From: RGIG3040 sp964410675
GTDB lineage: Bacteria > Bacillota > Clostridia > Lachnospirales > Lachnospiraceae
NCBI GenBank assembly: GCA_964410675.1
Contig: CAYPIB010000079.1
Span: forward strand, 1 to 13,001
DNA length: 13,001 nt
Reading direction: 5' to 3'
A program made the translations under genes and the position numbers. Under the pieces are notes generated by a model. That model searched no databases. It was not told where the DNA came from and saw only the letters and a program-made list of their open reading frames with translations. Shown in pieces: positions 1 through 6,625 of this stretch (position 1 is the stretch's first letter; each line of letters begins with the position of its first letter).

Positions 1-778
1 ACTGATTCGTCAGCTTCATATCCGCACCTATGCCTACCTTGGTGAAATGCGTGCATCTACAAATCCGCTTGCTTATTGCGAGGGTGGTTTTTTAGGCGGA
101 AATTTAAAGCTTCAAGACAAAATCAAACCGATTTTAAAGTCGGCAACGGCATCGTTTGGAATTACAGCATTTAATGAACTTCAGATGCTTAGTAATGGCA
201 AGAGCCTTGTGGAAGATGGACAATTTGCGATTCAGGTTTTAGAGCATATTAACAAAAGGGTGAATGAATTTAAAGAAGAAGATGGAAATTTATATGCAAT
301 TTATGGGACCCCGGCAGAGAATCTCTGCGGCCTGCAGGTGCAGCAGTTCCGTAAAAAATATGGGATTATCGAAGGCGTTTCCGATAAAGAATATGTGAGC
401 AATAGTTTCCATTGTCATGTATCAGAGGATATTACACCAATACAAAAGCAGGATTTAGAATTCCGCTTCTGGGATTTGTCAAATGGCGGAAAAATACAAT
501 ATGTAAAATACCCAATCAGCTATAATACAGATGCAATCAAGACATTGATTCATAGAGCAATGGATATGGGATTTTATGAGGGTGTTAATTTATCATTAGC
601 ATATTGTGATGACTGTGGGCATGAGGAGTTAGAAATGGATGTATGCCCAAAATGCGGAAGCAGAAATCTGACCAAAATTGATCGGATGAACGGGTATTTG
701 TCTTATTCTAGAGTGCATGGAGATACACGTTTAAATGATGCAAAAATGGCAGAAATCGAAGATAGAAAATCAATGTAA
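1..778 (+). CDS. nrdD: Anaerobic (class III) ribonucleoside-triphosphate reductase, C-terminal part
   Basis: This is the 3' end of a gene that begins before the window; the reading frame is open from base 2 with no stop, so the first in-window ATG (47) is internal. NrdD is the oxygen-sensitive glycyl-radical enzyme that reduces NTPs to dNTPs in the cytoplasm. Two landmarks are visible. One is a CxxC...CxxC zinc-binding pair (CDDC and CPKC, bases about 610-660). The other is the C-terminal glycyl-radical motif RMNGYL, whose Gly codon is 692-694, 28 residues from the end, as expected for the family. The tail SRVHGDTRLNDAKMAEI is typical of firmicute NrdD. The stop is followed after 16 bases by nrdG, which encodes its activase, so the two form an operon. 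The N-terminal ATP-cone and most of the catalytic barrel lie outside the window. The identification is secure. Confidence 0.95.
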   Translation, partial: LIRQLHIRTYAYLGEMRASTNPLAYCEGGFLGGNLKLQDKIKPILKSATASFGITAFNELQMLSNGKSLVEDGQFAIQVLEHINKRVNEFKEEDGNLYAIYGTPAENLCGLQVQQFRKKYGIIEGVSDKEYVSNSFHCHVSEDITPIQKQDLEFRFWDLSNGGKIQYVKYPISYNTDAIKTLIHRAMDMGFYEGVNLSLAYCDDCGHEELEMDVCPKCGSRNLTKIDRMNGYLSYSRVHGDTRLNDAKMAEIEDRKSM

Positions 779-794
779 GAGCAGGGAGAAGAAA

Positions 795-1298
795 ATGCGT
801 TATCACAATATAACAAAGGATGATATGTTAAATGGAGATGGCTTACGCGTAGTACTCTGGGTTGCAGGCTGCGCACACTGCTGCAGGGAGTGCCATAATC
901 CAATGACATGGGATCCGGATGGAGGTCTTCTTTTTGATAAAGCGGCAAAGCAGGAGATTTTTGAGCAGCTTGATAAGGATTATATTTCAGGTATTACCTT
1001 CACAGGAGGAGATCCACTGCATTCGGCAAACCGCTTAGCGGTTCGTGAATTAATGGAAGAAATTCGAAGCAAGTATCCAACTAAAACGATTTGGTTGTAT
1101 ACCGGTGATGTTTGGGAAAATGCTCTTTATTATCCTCTTATGCAGTATGTTGACGTATTAGTGGATGGTGAATTTAAGGTTGAATTAAAAGATGCAGCGC
1201 TTAAGTGGAAAGGGAGCTCTAATCAGCGTGTCATCGATGTAGCTGCCAGCTTGAAGCAGACGGATTCGCATATGCCGATATTGCATCAAAGTCATTAA
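795..1298 (+). CDS. nrdG: Anaerobic ribonucleotide reductase activating protein (radical SAM)
   Basis: This 167-residue radical-SAM enzyme uses a [4Fe-4S] cluster and S-adenosylmethionine to generate the glycyl radical on NrdD. The cluster motif CxxxCxxC is clear (Cys26, Cys30, Cys33 in GCAHCCRECHNP), followed by a TFTGGDPLH glycine-rich SAM-binding segment. The start at 795 is chosen because GGGAGAAGA lies just upstream and the protein then begins MRYHNITKDDMLNGDGLR, as NrdG proteins do. The frame is open further up to 735, inside nrdD, but that extension has no family counterpart. The last dozen residues after VIDVAASLK (TDSHMPILHQSH) look unlike the usual NrdG tail, so a small 3' change is possible; the catalytic core is intact. 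It is co-transcribed with nrdD upstream and probably with the dUTPase downstream. Confidence 0.95.
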   Translation: MRYHNITKDDMLNGDGLRVVLWVAGCAHCCRECHNPMTWDPDGGLLFDKAAKQEIFEQLDKDYISGITFTGGDPLHSANRLAVRELMEEIRSKYPTKTIWLYTGDVWENALYYPLMQYVDVLVDGEFKVELKDAALKWKGSSNQRVIDVAASLKQTDSHMPILHQSH

Positions 1299-1323
1299 TG
1301 AATAAACAGATGGAGAATGAATC

Positions 1324-1839
1324 ATGGTAAGAGTAGCAAAATTTCATAAAGTCAGCAGGGAACGTTTTCAAGAAGATATGAAGGACTCCTTTCCGGACCT
1401 TTCAATAGAAGAAATAAATAAAAATTATGAAGAAATTATTCTTCCTAAAAGAGCAACAAAAAAAAGTGCAGGTTATGATTTTTACAGTACTTTAAATTTC
1501 AAACTAAAGCCGGGTGAATCAATTAAAATTCCAACCGGTATCCGCGCAGAGATGAATGACGATTTTGTATTATGTCTGTTTCCAAGAAGCGGGCTTGGAT
1601 TTAAATATCGGCTGCAGTTAAATAATACGGTCGGTATTATTGACAGTGATTATTTTGAATCAGATAATGAAGGTCATATTATGGCAAAAATTACAAATGA
1701 TTCTAAGGAAAATAAAGCATTTTCAATAACAAGAGGTACCGGCTTTATGCAGGGTATTTTCCTGCAGTATGGTATTACCATCGATGATGAAGTTACTACA
1801 AAGCGAAACGGAGGCTTTGGCAGTACTTCCAAAGTTTAA
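1324..1839 (+). CDS. dut: dUTPase-family protein (dUTP diphosphatase)
   Basis: This is a trimeric-type dUTPase that hydrolyses dUTP to dUMP and PPi, keeping uracil out of DNA and supplying the dTMP precursor. All five family motifs are in order: AGYDF (residues 49-53), PRSGLG (87-92), GIIDSDY (104-110), RGTGFMQGIF (137-146, close to the usual R-x-A-Q-like block) and the P-loop-like RNGGFGSTS (161-169) at the C-terminus. At 171 residues it is longer than a minimal enzyme of about 145; the excess is mostly a charged N-terminal extension of about 40 residues. GGAG at 1312-1315 is 8 bases from the ATG. It sits 25 bases after nrdG, so it probably belongs to the same dNTP-supply transcription unit. 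A dCTP deaminase-like activity is the main alternative within the fold, but the motif set favours dUTPase. Confidence 0.88.
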   Translation: MVRVAKFHKVSRERFQEDMKDSFPDLSIEEINKNYEEIILPKRATKKSAGYDFYSTLNFKLKPGESIKIPTGIRAEMNDDFVLCLFPRSGLGFKYRLQLNNTVGIIDSDYFESDNEGHIMAKITNDSKENKAFSITRGTGFMQGIFLQYGITIDDEVTTKRNGGFGSTSKV

Positions 1840-1847
1840 CTAATATG

Positions 1848-1877
1848 GTATATTTTAAACTTCTTTTGGTAAACTAA
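1848..1877 (+). promoter_or_regulatory. Candidate forespore (sigma-F/sigma-G type) promoter
   Basis: GTATA at 1848-1852 matches the forespore -35 pattern GYWTA exactly. It is followed after 15 bases by GGTAAACTAA (1868-1877), close to the sigma-F -10 pattern GGNRANAHTR (two mismatches). The spacing is one base shorter than the usual 16. It lies about 60 bases before a spore membrane-protein gene, which fits. This is consensus matching by eye only. Confidence 0.45.
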
Positions 1878-1938
1878 GAATTAGGCATTTAGAAAATACT
1901 TCTAAAAGCAAATTCTTTTATCAAAAGGAGTTTTTAAG

Positions 1939-3378
1939 TTGGATAAAAATAATGTTACCTTTTTTGAGAGTCAAATGAATACATCTTTGCAAGTAAATAT
2001 GGATTATTTGAATAAAAAGTTAGCTGTGAATGAAAGCTATGATTTGATTTACCGAGTTATTGAAATTGGTGGAAAAAGAGCTTGCATGTATTTAATAGAC
2101 GGCTTTTGTAAGGATGATTTAATGCAAAAAATCCTTCAATACTTATTTGCTATTACAAAAGAGGAAATGCCGGCTGATGCCCATACGATGTCGAAATCAT
2201 TTATGCCTTATGTTGAAGTCGATTTAAAAAGTGATTGGAAAGCAATTGAAAAAGATATTTTCTCAGGTATCTTTGCATTGTTTGTCGATGGTTATGACCA
2301 GTGTGTATTAATTGATGCCAGAACGTACCCAAGCCGAGGGGTTACAGAACCGGAAAAGGATAAAACCCTGAGAGGGTCTAAGGACGGATTTGTTGAAACG
2401 TTAGTTTTTAATACTGCCTTAATTAGGAGGAGAATACGAAGTAACGATTTGCGGATGGAAGTGATTAATGCCGGAAAAAGCTCGCAAACGGATATTGTAT
2501 TTTGCTATATGAACAGCAGAGTGGATCAAAATTTTCTTGATCGAATTAGAAAACGAGTAAAAGAGCTGAAAGTAGATTCTCTGACGATGAACCAAGAGAG
2601 TCTTGCCGAATGTCTGTATCAAAGACGGTGGATTAATCCTTTTCCAAAGTTTAAATTTACCGAACGGCCGGATACAGCCGCAGCTCAGGTTTTAGAAGGA
2701 AATATCATTATTTTAGTTGATAATTCTCCATCAGCTATGATTGCGCCAACATCAATTTTTGATATTATTGAGGAAGCCGATGATTATTATTTTCCGCCGG
2801 TAACAGGTTCCTATTTAAGAATTGCACGTTTTTGCATATCAATATTAACATTTTTTCTAACTCCTACCTTTTTATTGCTGATGATGTATCCGCAGTGGAT
2901 ACCCGAAAGTTTTGCCTTTATACAATTAGAGGAGTCTCCAAATATACCGATTATATGGCAATTTTTAATTTTAGAGCTTGCCATTGATGGACTAAGGCTT
3001 GCCGCCGTTAATACACCGAGTATGTTAAGTACACCTTTTAGTGTTTTGGCAGCACTTGTATTTGGTGAATTTTCGGTAAAAAGCGGCTGGTTTAGTTCAG
3101 AGGTTATGTTATATATGGTATTTGTTACAATTGCAAATTATACACAGGCAAGCTATGAACTTGCATATGCACTTAAATTTATGCGTATGATTGCACTCAT
3201 ATTAACTGCCATTTTTGGAGTATATGGCTATATTGCCGGAGTTGGAATTTTACTGCTCTCCATAGTAAATAATAAAACAATATCCGGGCACAGCTATATT
3301 TATCCGCTATTACCATTTAATTTAAAGCAATTATCAAAACGTTTATTTAGACTGCGGTTAACCGAGTCAAGAAAATAA
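1939..3378 (+). CDS. spoVAF: GerA/SpoVAF-family spore germination membrane protein
   Basis: This is a 479-residue member of the GerAA/SpoKA family, whose members sit in the spore inner membrane as germinant-receptor A subunits or, for SpoVAF, assist release of small molecules at germination. The N-terminal soluble half carries the family stretch SRGVTEPEKDKTLRGSKDGF and then FNTALIRRRIRS. The C-terminal half begins near residue 295 and has about five or six hydrophobic helices, including IPIIWQFLILELAIDGLRLA and an FMRMIALILTAIFGVYGYIA segment. The length and the VTEPEKDKTLRG region look more like SpoVAF (about 490 residues) than a receptor A subunit, and no gerB or gerC partner follows. The start is TTG at 1939 after AAAAGGAG (1923-1930), 8 bases away. 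It is monocistronic, bounded by a forespore-like promoter and a terminator. Family certain; SpoVAF versus orphan GerAA is less certain. Confidence 0.9.
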   Translation: MDKNNVTFFESQMNTSLQVNMDYLNKKLAVNESYDLIYRVIEIGGKRACMYLIDGFCKDDLMQKILQYLFAITKEEMPADAHTMSKSFMPYVEVDLKSDWKAIEKDIFSGIFALFVDGYDQCVLIDARTYPSRGVTEPEKDKTLRGSKDGFVETLVFNTALIRRRIRSNDLRMEVINAGKSSQTDIVFCYMNSRVDQNFLDRIRKRVKELKVDSLTMNQESLAECLYQRRWINPFPKFKFTERPDTAAAQVLEGNIIILVDNSPSAMIAPTSIFDIIEEADDYYFPPVTGSYLRIARFCISILTFFLTPTFLLLMMYPQWIPESFAFIQLEESPNIPIIWQFLILELAIDGLRLAAVNTPSMLSTPFSVLAALVFGEFSVKSGWFSSEVMLYMVFVTIANYTQASYELAYALKFMRMIALILTAIFGVYGYIAGVGILLLSIVNNKTISGHSYIYPLLPFNLKQLSKRLFRLRLTESRK

Positions 3379-3394
3379 AGATATTATGTAGAAT

Positions 3395-3429
3395 CACACT
3401 GCAGGCAAGGAGGTCTGTTGTGTGTTTTT
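3395..3429 (+). terminator. Rho-independent terminator after the spoVAF-like gene
   Basis: CACAC-TG-CAG pairs with CTG-TT-GTGTG (one mismatch and one G·T pair inside the stem) around a 10-base loop, and is followed directly by TTTTT. It lies 17 bases after the stop codon. Confidence 0.75.
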
Positions 3430-3442
3430 ACATTTTATCAAC

Positions 3443-3486
3443 TTGTAATTCACGCAAAATAATGGTAAAATTATTCTGAATTACAA
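3443..3486 (+). promoter_or_regulatory. degV promoter embedded in a long inverted repeat (candidate operator)
   Basis: The promoter is TTGTAA (3443-3448), 17 bases, TAAAAT (3466-3471), with an extended -10 TG at 3463-3464. The same DNA is a nested palindrome: the perfect 10-base arms TTGTAATTCA (3443-3452) and TGAATTACAA (3477-3486) enclose the 6-base arms AATAAT (3458-3463) and ATTATT (3470-3475). The left outer arm contains the -35, and the right outer arm lies at about +1. A repressor dimer binding here would block RNA polymerase. No known regulator consensus was recognised. Confidence 0.7.
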
Positions 3487-3535
3487 ATAGACGAATAAGA
3501 ATAGAAGAAAATAGATAAGAGCAAGGAGAAAGATT

Positions 3536-4408
3536 ATGAGTTCACAATTCAAATTAGCTACAGATACTTCTGCTGATTTATCACAGGAATACTTAGAGGA
3601 TAACAATATTGGTATTATGTCACTGGCATATTCCATCGATGGGGTTACATATGATGAAAGCAATATCCTTGATTCAAAAGAGTTTTTTGACAAGATGCGG
3701 GCGGGCAGTATGCCGATTACATCACAGGTAAATCCGGAACAGGCAAAAACTCATTTTTTGGAATATAGTAAGGAAAGCAAGAAGATATTATACTTGGCAT
3801 TCTCTTCCGGTTTGAGCGGAACATTTAATGCTGTACGAATTGCAGCAGAAGAAGTGATGGAAGAAAATCCTGATGTAGTCATTAAAGTCATTGATACGAA
3901 GTGCGCATCATTAGGGCAGGGATTAATTGTATACAAAGCAGTAGAAGAAATGAAGAAGGGAAAATCCTTTGAGGAAGTTGCCGATTATGTAGAGAAAAAT
4001 ATGATGGATGTCATTCATGTTTTTACAGTCGATGACTTACATCATCTGCATCGAGGCGGAAGAGTCAGTAAGGCGACTGCGGTAATCGGTACTCTTGCAA
4101 ATATCAAGCCCATTCTCCATGTAGATTATGATGGAAAATTAGTGTCTCTGACAAAAGCGAGGGGACGTAAAAAGTCATTATTATCACTGCTTGATATTAT
4201 GGATAAAAAAATGGGAAGCAGACGCAGCGAGAATGATATTTTTATGATTACGCATGGTGACTGTTTAGATGATGCCGAGTTTTTGGCAGATGCAATCACA
4301 GAACGTTTTGGTATAGAAAAAAGGATGATTAGCATTTTAGATCCAACAATTGGTGCTCATACGGGCCCCGGACTCATTGCCCTTTTCTTTATGGGAGATG
4401 AAAGATAA
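3536..4408 (+). CDS. DegV family protein (fatty-acid-binding, FakB-like)
   Basis: This 290-residue DegV/FakB-type protein belongs to a family that holds a single long-chain fatty acid and, with the kinase FakA, delivers acyl-phosphate for phospholipid synthesis. Family marks are visible throughout: the N-terminal KLATDTSADLSQEYL, SSGLSGTFNAV in the ligand-contacting Ser loop, HHLHRGGRVS in the middle, and IGAHTGPGLIALFFMGDER at the C-terminus with the conserved His-Thr-Gly-Pro-Gly. GCAAGGAGA precedes the ATG at normal spacing. It is transcribed alone: its own promoter lies within the palindrome at 3443-3486, and a strong terminator follows. Which lipid it carries and whether it pairs with a FakA cannot be told here; many clostridia carry several DegV paralogues. 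Family assignment is firm. Confidence 0.95.
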   Translation: MSSQFKLATDTSADLSQEYLEDNNIGIMSLAYSIDGVTYDESNILDSKEFFDKMRAGSMPITSQVNPEQAKTHFLEYSKESKKILYLAFSSGLSGTFNAVRIAAEEVMEENPDVVIKVIDTKCASLGQGLIVYKAVEEMKKGKSFEEVADYVEKNMMDVIHVFTVDDLHHLHRGGRVSKATAVIGTLANIKPILHVDYDGKLVSLTKARGRKKSLLSLLDIMDKKMGSRRSENDIFMITHGDCLDDAEFLADAITERFGIEKRMISILDPTIGAHTGPGLIALFFMGDER

Positions 4409-4421
4409 AAAATAAAATATT

Positions 4422-4466
4422 AAAAGAGTATCCGGCGGCAATTTTTTGCGACAGGATACTCTTTTT
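4422..4466 (+). terminator. Rho-independent terminator after degV
   Basis: A perfect 12-base stem, AAAAGAGTATCC (4422-4433) with GGATACTCTTTT (4454-4465), encloses a 20-base loop and ends in a T run. It lies 13 bases after the degV stop. The A/T-symmetric ends would also allow some termination from the opposite strand. Confidence 0.88.
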
Positions 4467-4533
4467 GCTTTATCATAGGTAAAGTTCACATTACGATTTA
4501 ACAGGATTTATAGTAGCACTAATAAACCTTTTA

Positions 4534-4542
4534 CATATAATA
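4534..4542 (+). promoter_or_regulatory. Candidate mother-cell sigma-E/sigma-K -10 element for cotJ
   Basis: CATATAATA fits the sigma-K -10 pattern CATA-N3-TA, and seven of eight bases of the sigma-E -10 CATACAHT. It lies 37 bases before the preferred cotJA start. In Bacillus subtilis cotJ is under sigma-E. No convincing -35 was seen at the right distance, so this rests on one half-site plus context. Confidence 0.35.
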
Positions 4543-4578
4543 GTATGAAAGAAAATGAATTTATATGAAAGGAAATTT

Positions 4579-4749
4579 ATGAAAGATCATAACAAAGAAG
4601 TATGCAGAAACGAATTTCCGGTAGCAATGGCTTATGTACCTTGGCAAAAAAGCAATGTCACTTATGAATGTCTGGAAAGAGCTTTTGAAGCTGGTACACT
4701 TTATCCGGAATTAAACTTACCTTTTACGGGAAGGAGATGTGTCAATTAA
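4579..4749 (+). CDS. cotJA: Spore coat-associated protein CotJA
   Basis: This small 56-residue protein has the CotJA core FPVAMAYVPWQ...TYECLERAFEAGTLYPELNLPF. CotJA is a minor component of the inner spore coat, deposited from the mother cell together with CotJC. The start at 4579 is preferred because AAAGGA (4568-4573) is five bases upstream. An in-frame ATG at 4555 would add eight residues but has only a weak purine stretch before it. The gene is shorter than the roughly 80-residue Bacillus protein, mostly at the N-terminus, which is common in clostridia. Its last codons contain the ribosome binding site of cotJB. Confidence 0.88.
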   Translation: MKDHNKEVCRNEFPVAMAYVPWQKSNVTYECLERAFEAGTLYPELNLPFTGRRCVN

Positions 4750-4750
4750 A

Positions 4751-5011
4751 ATGAATAAAGAACAGAAAAAAATGCTGTATGAAATCAGTATGATTGATTT
4801 TGCAATTGTAGAAATGAATCTATATTTAGACACACATCCATGTGATACCGAAACAATAGCGTATATTACGCAGTATAATCGAGTGAAAAGTAAAATGATG
4901 CAGGAATATGCGAATCGCTATTGGCCGCTTTCCGTTCGCTCTATTATGGAATGTGAAAATGAGTGGACTTGGGCATTAACTCCACTGCCATGGGAAGGAG
5001 AGTGCAGATAA
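4751..5011 (+). CDS. cotJB: Spore coat protein CotJB
   Basis: This 86-residue protein has the family signature LYEISMIDFAIVEMNLYLDTHP near the N-terminus and WPLSVRSIMECENEWTW towards the end; length matches the family (about 87). CotJB is needed in the cotJ operon for spore-coat assembly, but its biochemical activity is unknown. The ATG at 4751 is chosen because MNKEQKKMLYEI aligns with known starts. The ribosome binding site AAGGAG (4731-4736) is 14 bases away, which is long. GTG at 4739 is in frame but only two bases from that site, so it is less likely. The stop abuts the cotJC ATG. Confidence 0.88.
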   Translation: MNKEQKKMLYEISMIDFAIVEMNLYLDTHPCDTETIAYITQYNRVKSKMMQEYANRYWPLSVRSIMECENEWTWALTPLPWEGECR

Positions 5012-5428
5012 ATGTGGAATTATGAAAAAAGACTTCAGTATCCTTTAAATATTAAAAAACCGAATGCAAAGCTGGCACAATATATCATCAGTCAATATGG
5101 CGGGCCCGATGGTGAACTTGGTGCTTCTATGCGTTATTTATCACAGCGCTATACGATACCGTATCCAGAAGTAGCTAATTTACTTACTGATATCGGAACA
5201 GAGGAGCTTGGCCACTTTGAAATGGTAGGGGCTATTGTATATCAATTAACTAAAAACTTAAGTATGGAAGAAATTCAAAGGTCAGGCTTTGGTCCTTATT
5301 ATATTGACCATACAACAGCTTTATGGCCGCAGGCTGCAGGCGGAATACCATTTAATGCTTGCGAGTTCCAGTCAAAAGGGGACTGCATTACCGATTTAAT
5401 GGAGGATATGGCGGCAGATGCGGCATAG
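5012..5428 (+). CDS. cotJC: CotJC, manganese-catalase-family spore coat protein, C-terminally truncated
   Basis: CotJC is a Mn-catalase-like coat protein of about 190-200 residues. This copy is normal from MWNYEKRLQYPLNIKKPN through QYGGPDGELGASMRYLSQRY and TDIGTEELGHFEM, so the first-half metal ligands (Glu35, Glu65, His68) are present. It stops at residue 138 just after LMEDMAADAA. In the family, this point is followed by the third ligand Glu (in AAEQKARATYD), a helix, and the final ligand His. None of that is found in any frame downstream, so about 50-60 codons are missing rather than frameshifted. The di-manganese site cannot be complete, so catalase activity is not expected, although a coat-structural role could persist. 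It directly follows cotJB (TAA then ATG) with AAGGAG upstream. The break marks the left edge of the AT-rich accessory zone. Confidence 0.85.
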   Translation: MWNYEKRLQYPLNIKKPNAKLAQYIISQYGGPDGELGASMRYLSQRYTIPYPEVANLLTDIGTEELGHFEMVGAIVYQLTKNLSMEEIQRSGFGPYYIDHTTALWPQAAGGIPFNACEFQSKGDCITDLMEDMAADAA

Positions 5429-5476
5429 GGGGATACACAACAGAATGTGATGCTCAAATATAATTAGATTTTGTAT

Positions 5477-5511
5477 AGCTAATTGATTTAATAATTAAAA
5501 ATCAGTTGGCT
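5477..5511 (+). terminator. AT-rich hairpin downstream of truncated cotJC
   Basis: AGCTAATTGATTT pairs with AAATCAGTTGGCT over 13 positions, including two G·T pairs, around a 9-base loop. It is followed by TTATTTATTAT rather than a clean U run, so it would be a weak terminator at best. The rest of 5429-5682 contains no recognisable gene. Confidence 0.4.
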
Positions 5512-5682
5512 TATTTATTATGTAACTGGCTTTATTTTACTTACTAAACCATATTGAAAATATGTCAAAACTGGTTATTCATCCTATTTCACGTACCGTC
5601 TGTCGGAAAAGTAACATAAAAGTACTTAATTGTGTTATTGTATTATAAGTCAATAATATACAAGAAAAGGAGGCAAGGATAT

Positions 5683-6615
5683 ATGAGAAAATTTTTTATA
5701 AATTTAAGAAAAATTAATGGCGTTGCAGAAAAATATTCTTCTATAATTAATGAATTAGAAGAAAATATTCAACAGTTAGAAGAAGTGAGTAATCAGTTAG
5801 ATGGGGCATCTTATGGAGGTGTAAAGAATTCGATAGTTCAAATCAAAAATGAATTAATTTCTCAGAGTAAAGAATTAAAAGTAATGCAAATCGTAATAAA
5901 ATTTGTTGTTCTGACTTATGGAAAGTCAGAAGATAGAATAACTAAGTATAAAATTGTGATAATTAGATCTCTAGCAGATAAGATAGCTATTAGTAACGAA
6001 GCAGATGAAGAGCCAGATGAAAAGCCAGTTGCAGAGCCAGAGGATGAAAGTGAAGAAATAGTAAATAAAAATCTATTAATTGAGCTTGGGGTGGATCATA
6101 TTTCAGATGAAATGGTTAACGATTTAAATAGAGTATTAGTAAAATATAATATTAGAAAAAATATTGAGATTGCAATGTTTTTAGCTAATGCGGCGCATGA
6201 ATCTAAAGGAGGCCTTACAGAAGTTGATGTGGGTAATCAATATGTAGTAGATGGGGTCGATTATTGTGGAGGTGGTTTTATGCAGTTGACGGGATACGCA
6301 AACTATAAGGCATTTGCAGATCAAATGTTAAAAGAGGGATTGGTTCAACTTGATTCAGAAGGGAACAATCCAATTATGACTGGGGGAGCAGAGTATGTTG
6401 CGGCTAATTTAGCTTGAGAATCTGCCGGATGGCATTGGTCAGTTTCATGGAACAATTGTAATAAAAGAATAGAAGAAGGAGCTGATTTTTATACTATTTG
6501 CCAAGTTATTAATGGAGGTCCAAAAGCTCCTAATAAAGGTATTGAACCAAATGGCATAGAGGAAAGATTACTTTATTATAAAAAAGCACAAGAAATTTTC
6601 AAGATAAATAAATGA
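5683..6615 (+). pseudogene. Probable secreted effector: WXG/LXG-like N-terminus plus GH19 lysozyme/chitinase-like domain, split by an in-frame TGA
   Basis: The frame from ATG 5683 (AGGAGG at 5668-5673, 9 bases away) reads 244 codons to a TGA at 6415-6417. It then continues in the same frame for 65 conserved codons to 6613-6615. Residues 1-95 are predicted helical without a signal peptide (EKYSSIINELEENIQQLEEV, then NSIVQIKNELISQSKELKVM). This pattern resembles WXG100/LXG-type substrates of the firmicute type VII system. An acidic proline-rich linker follows (ADEEPDEKPVAEPEDESEE). Residues about 125-310 are GH19-like: AMFLANAAHES with His172 and catalytic Glu173, a second acidic LTEVD, CGGGFMQLTGYANY, then beyond the TGA ESAGWHWS and VINGG. 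The TGA falls where a Trp codon would be plausible (LA-W-ESAGWHW). GH19 enzymes cut chitin or peptidoglycan glycan strands. The protein as written lacks the end of the fold. A lipoprotein gene follows after 10 bases. Confidence 0.75.
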
Positions 6616-6625
6616 GGGTGAAGGA

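Noticed and set aside
703..948. Minus-strand open frame across the nrdD/nrdG junction
   Set aside because: It is antisense to two well-supported genes, lacks a ribosome binding site and has no protein-family character.
5630..5659. TTGTGT / TAATAT as promoter of the GH19 gene
   Set aside because: The expected transcription start would fall at the ribosome binding site, leaving no usable leader.
6415..6417. UGA read as Trp or selenocysteine by this organism
   Set aside because: TGA is the ordinary stop of the TetR, PEBP and GntR genes in the same window, so a general code change is excluded. No selenocysteine-insertion hairpin was evident just downstream.
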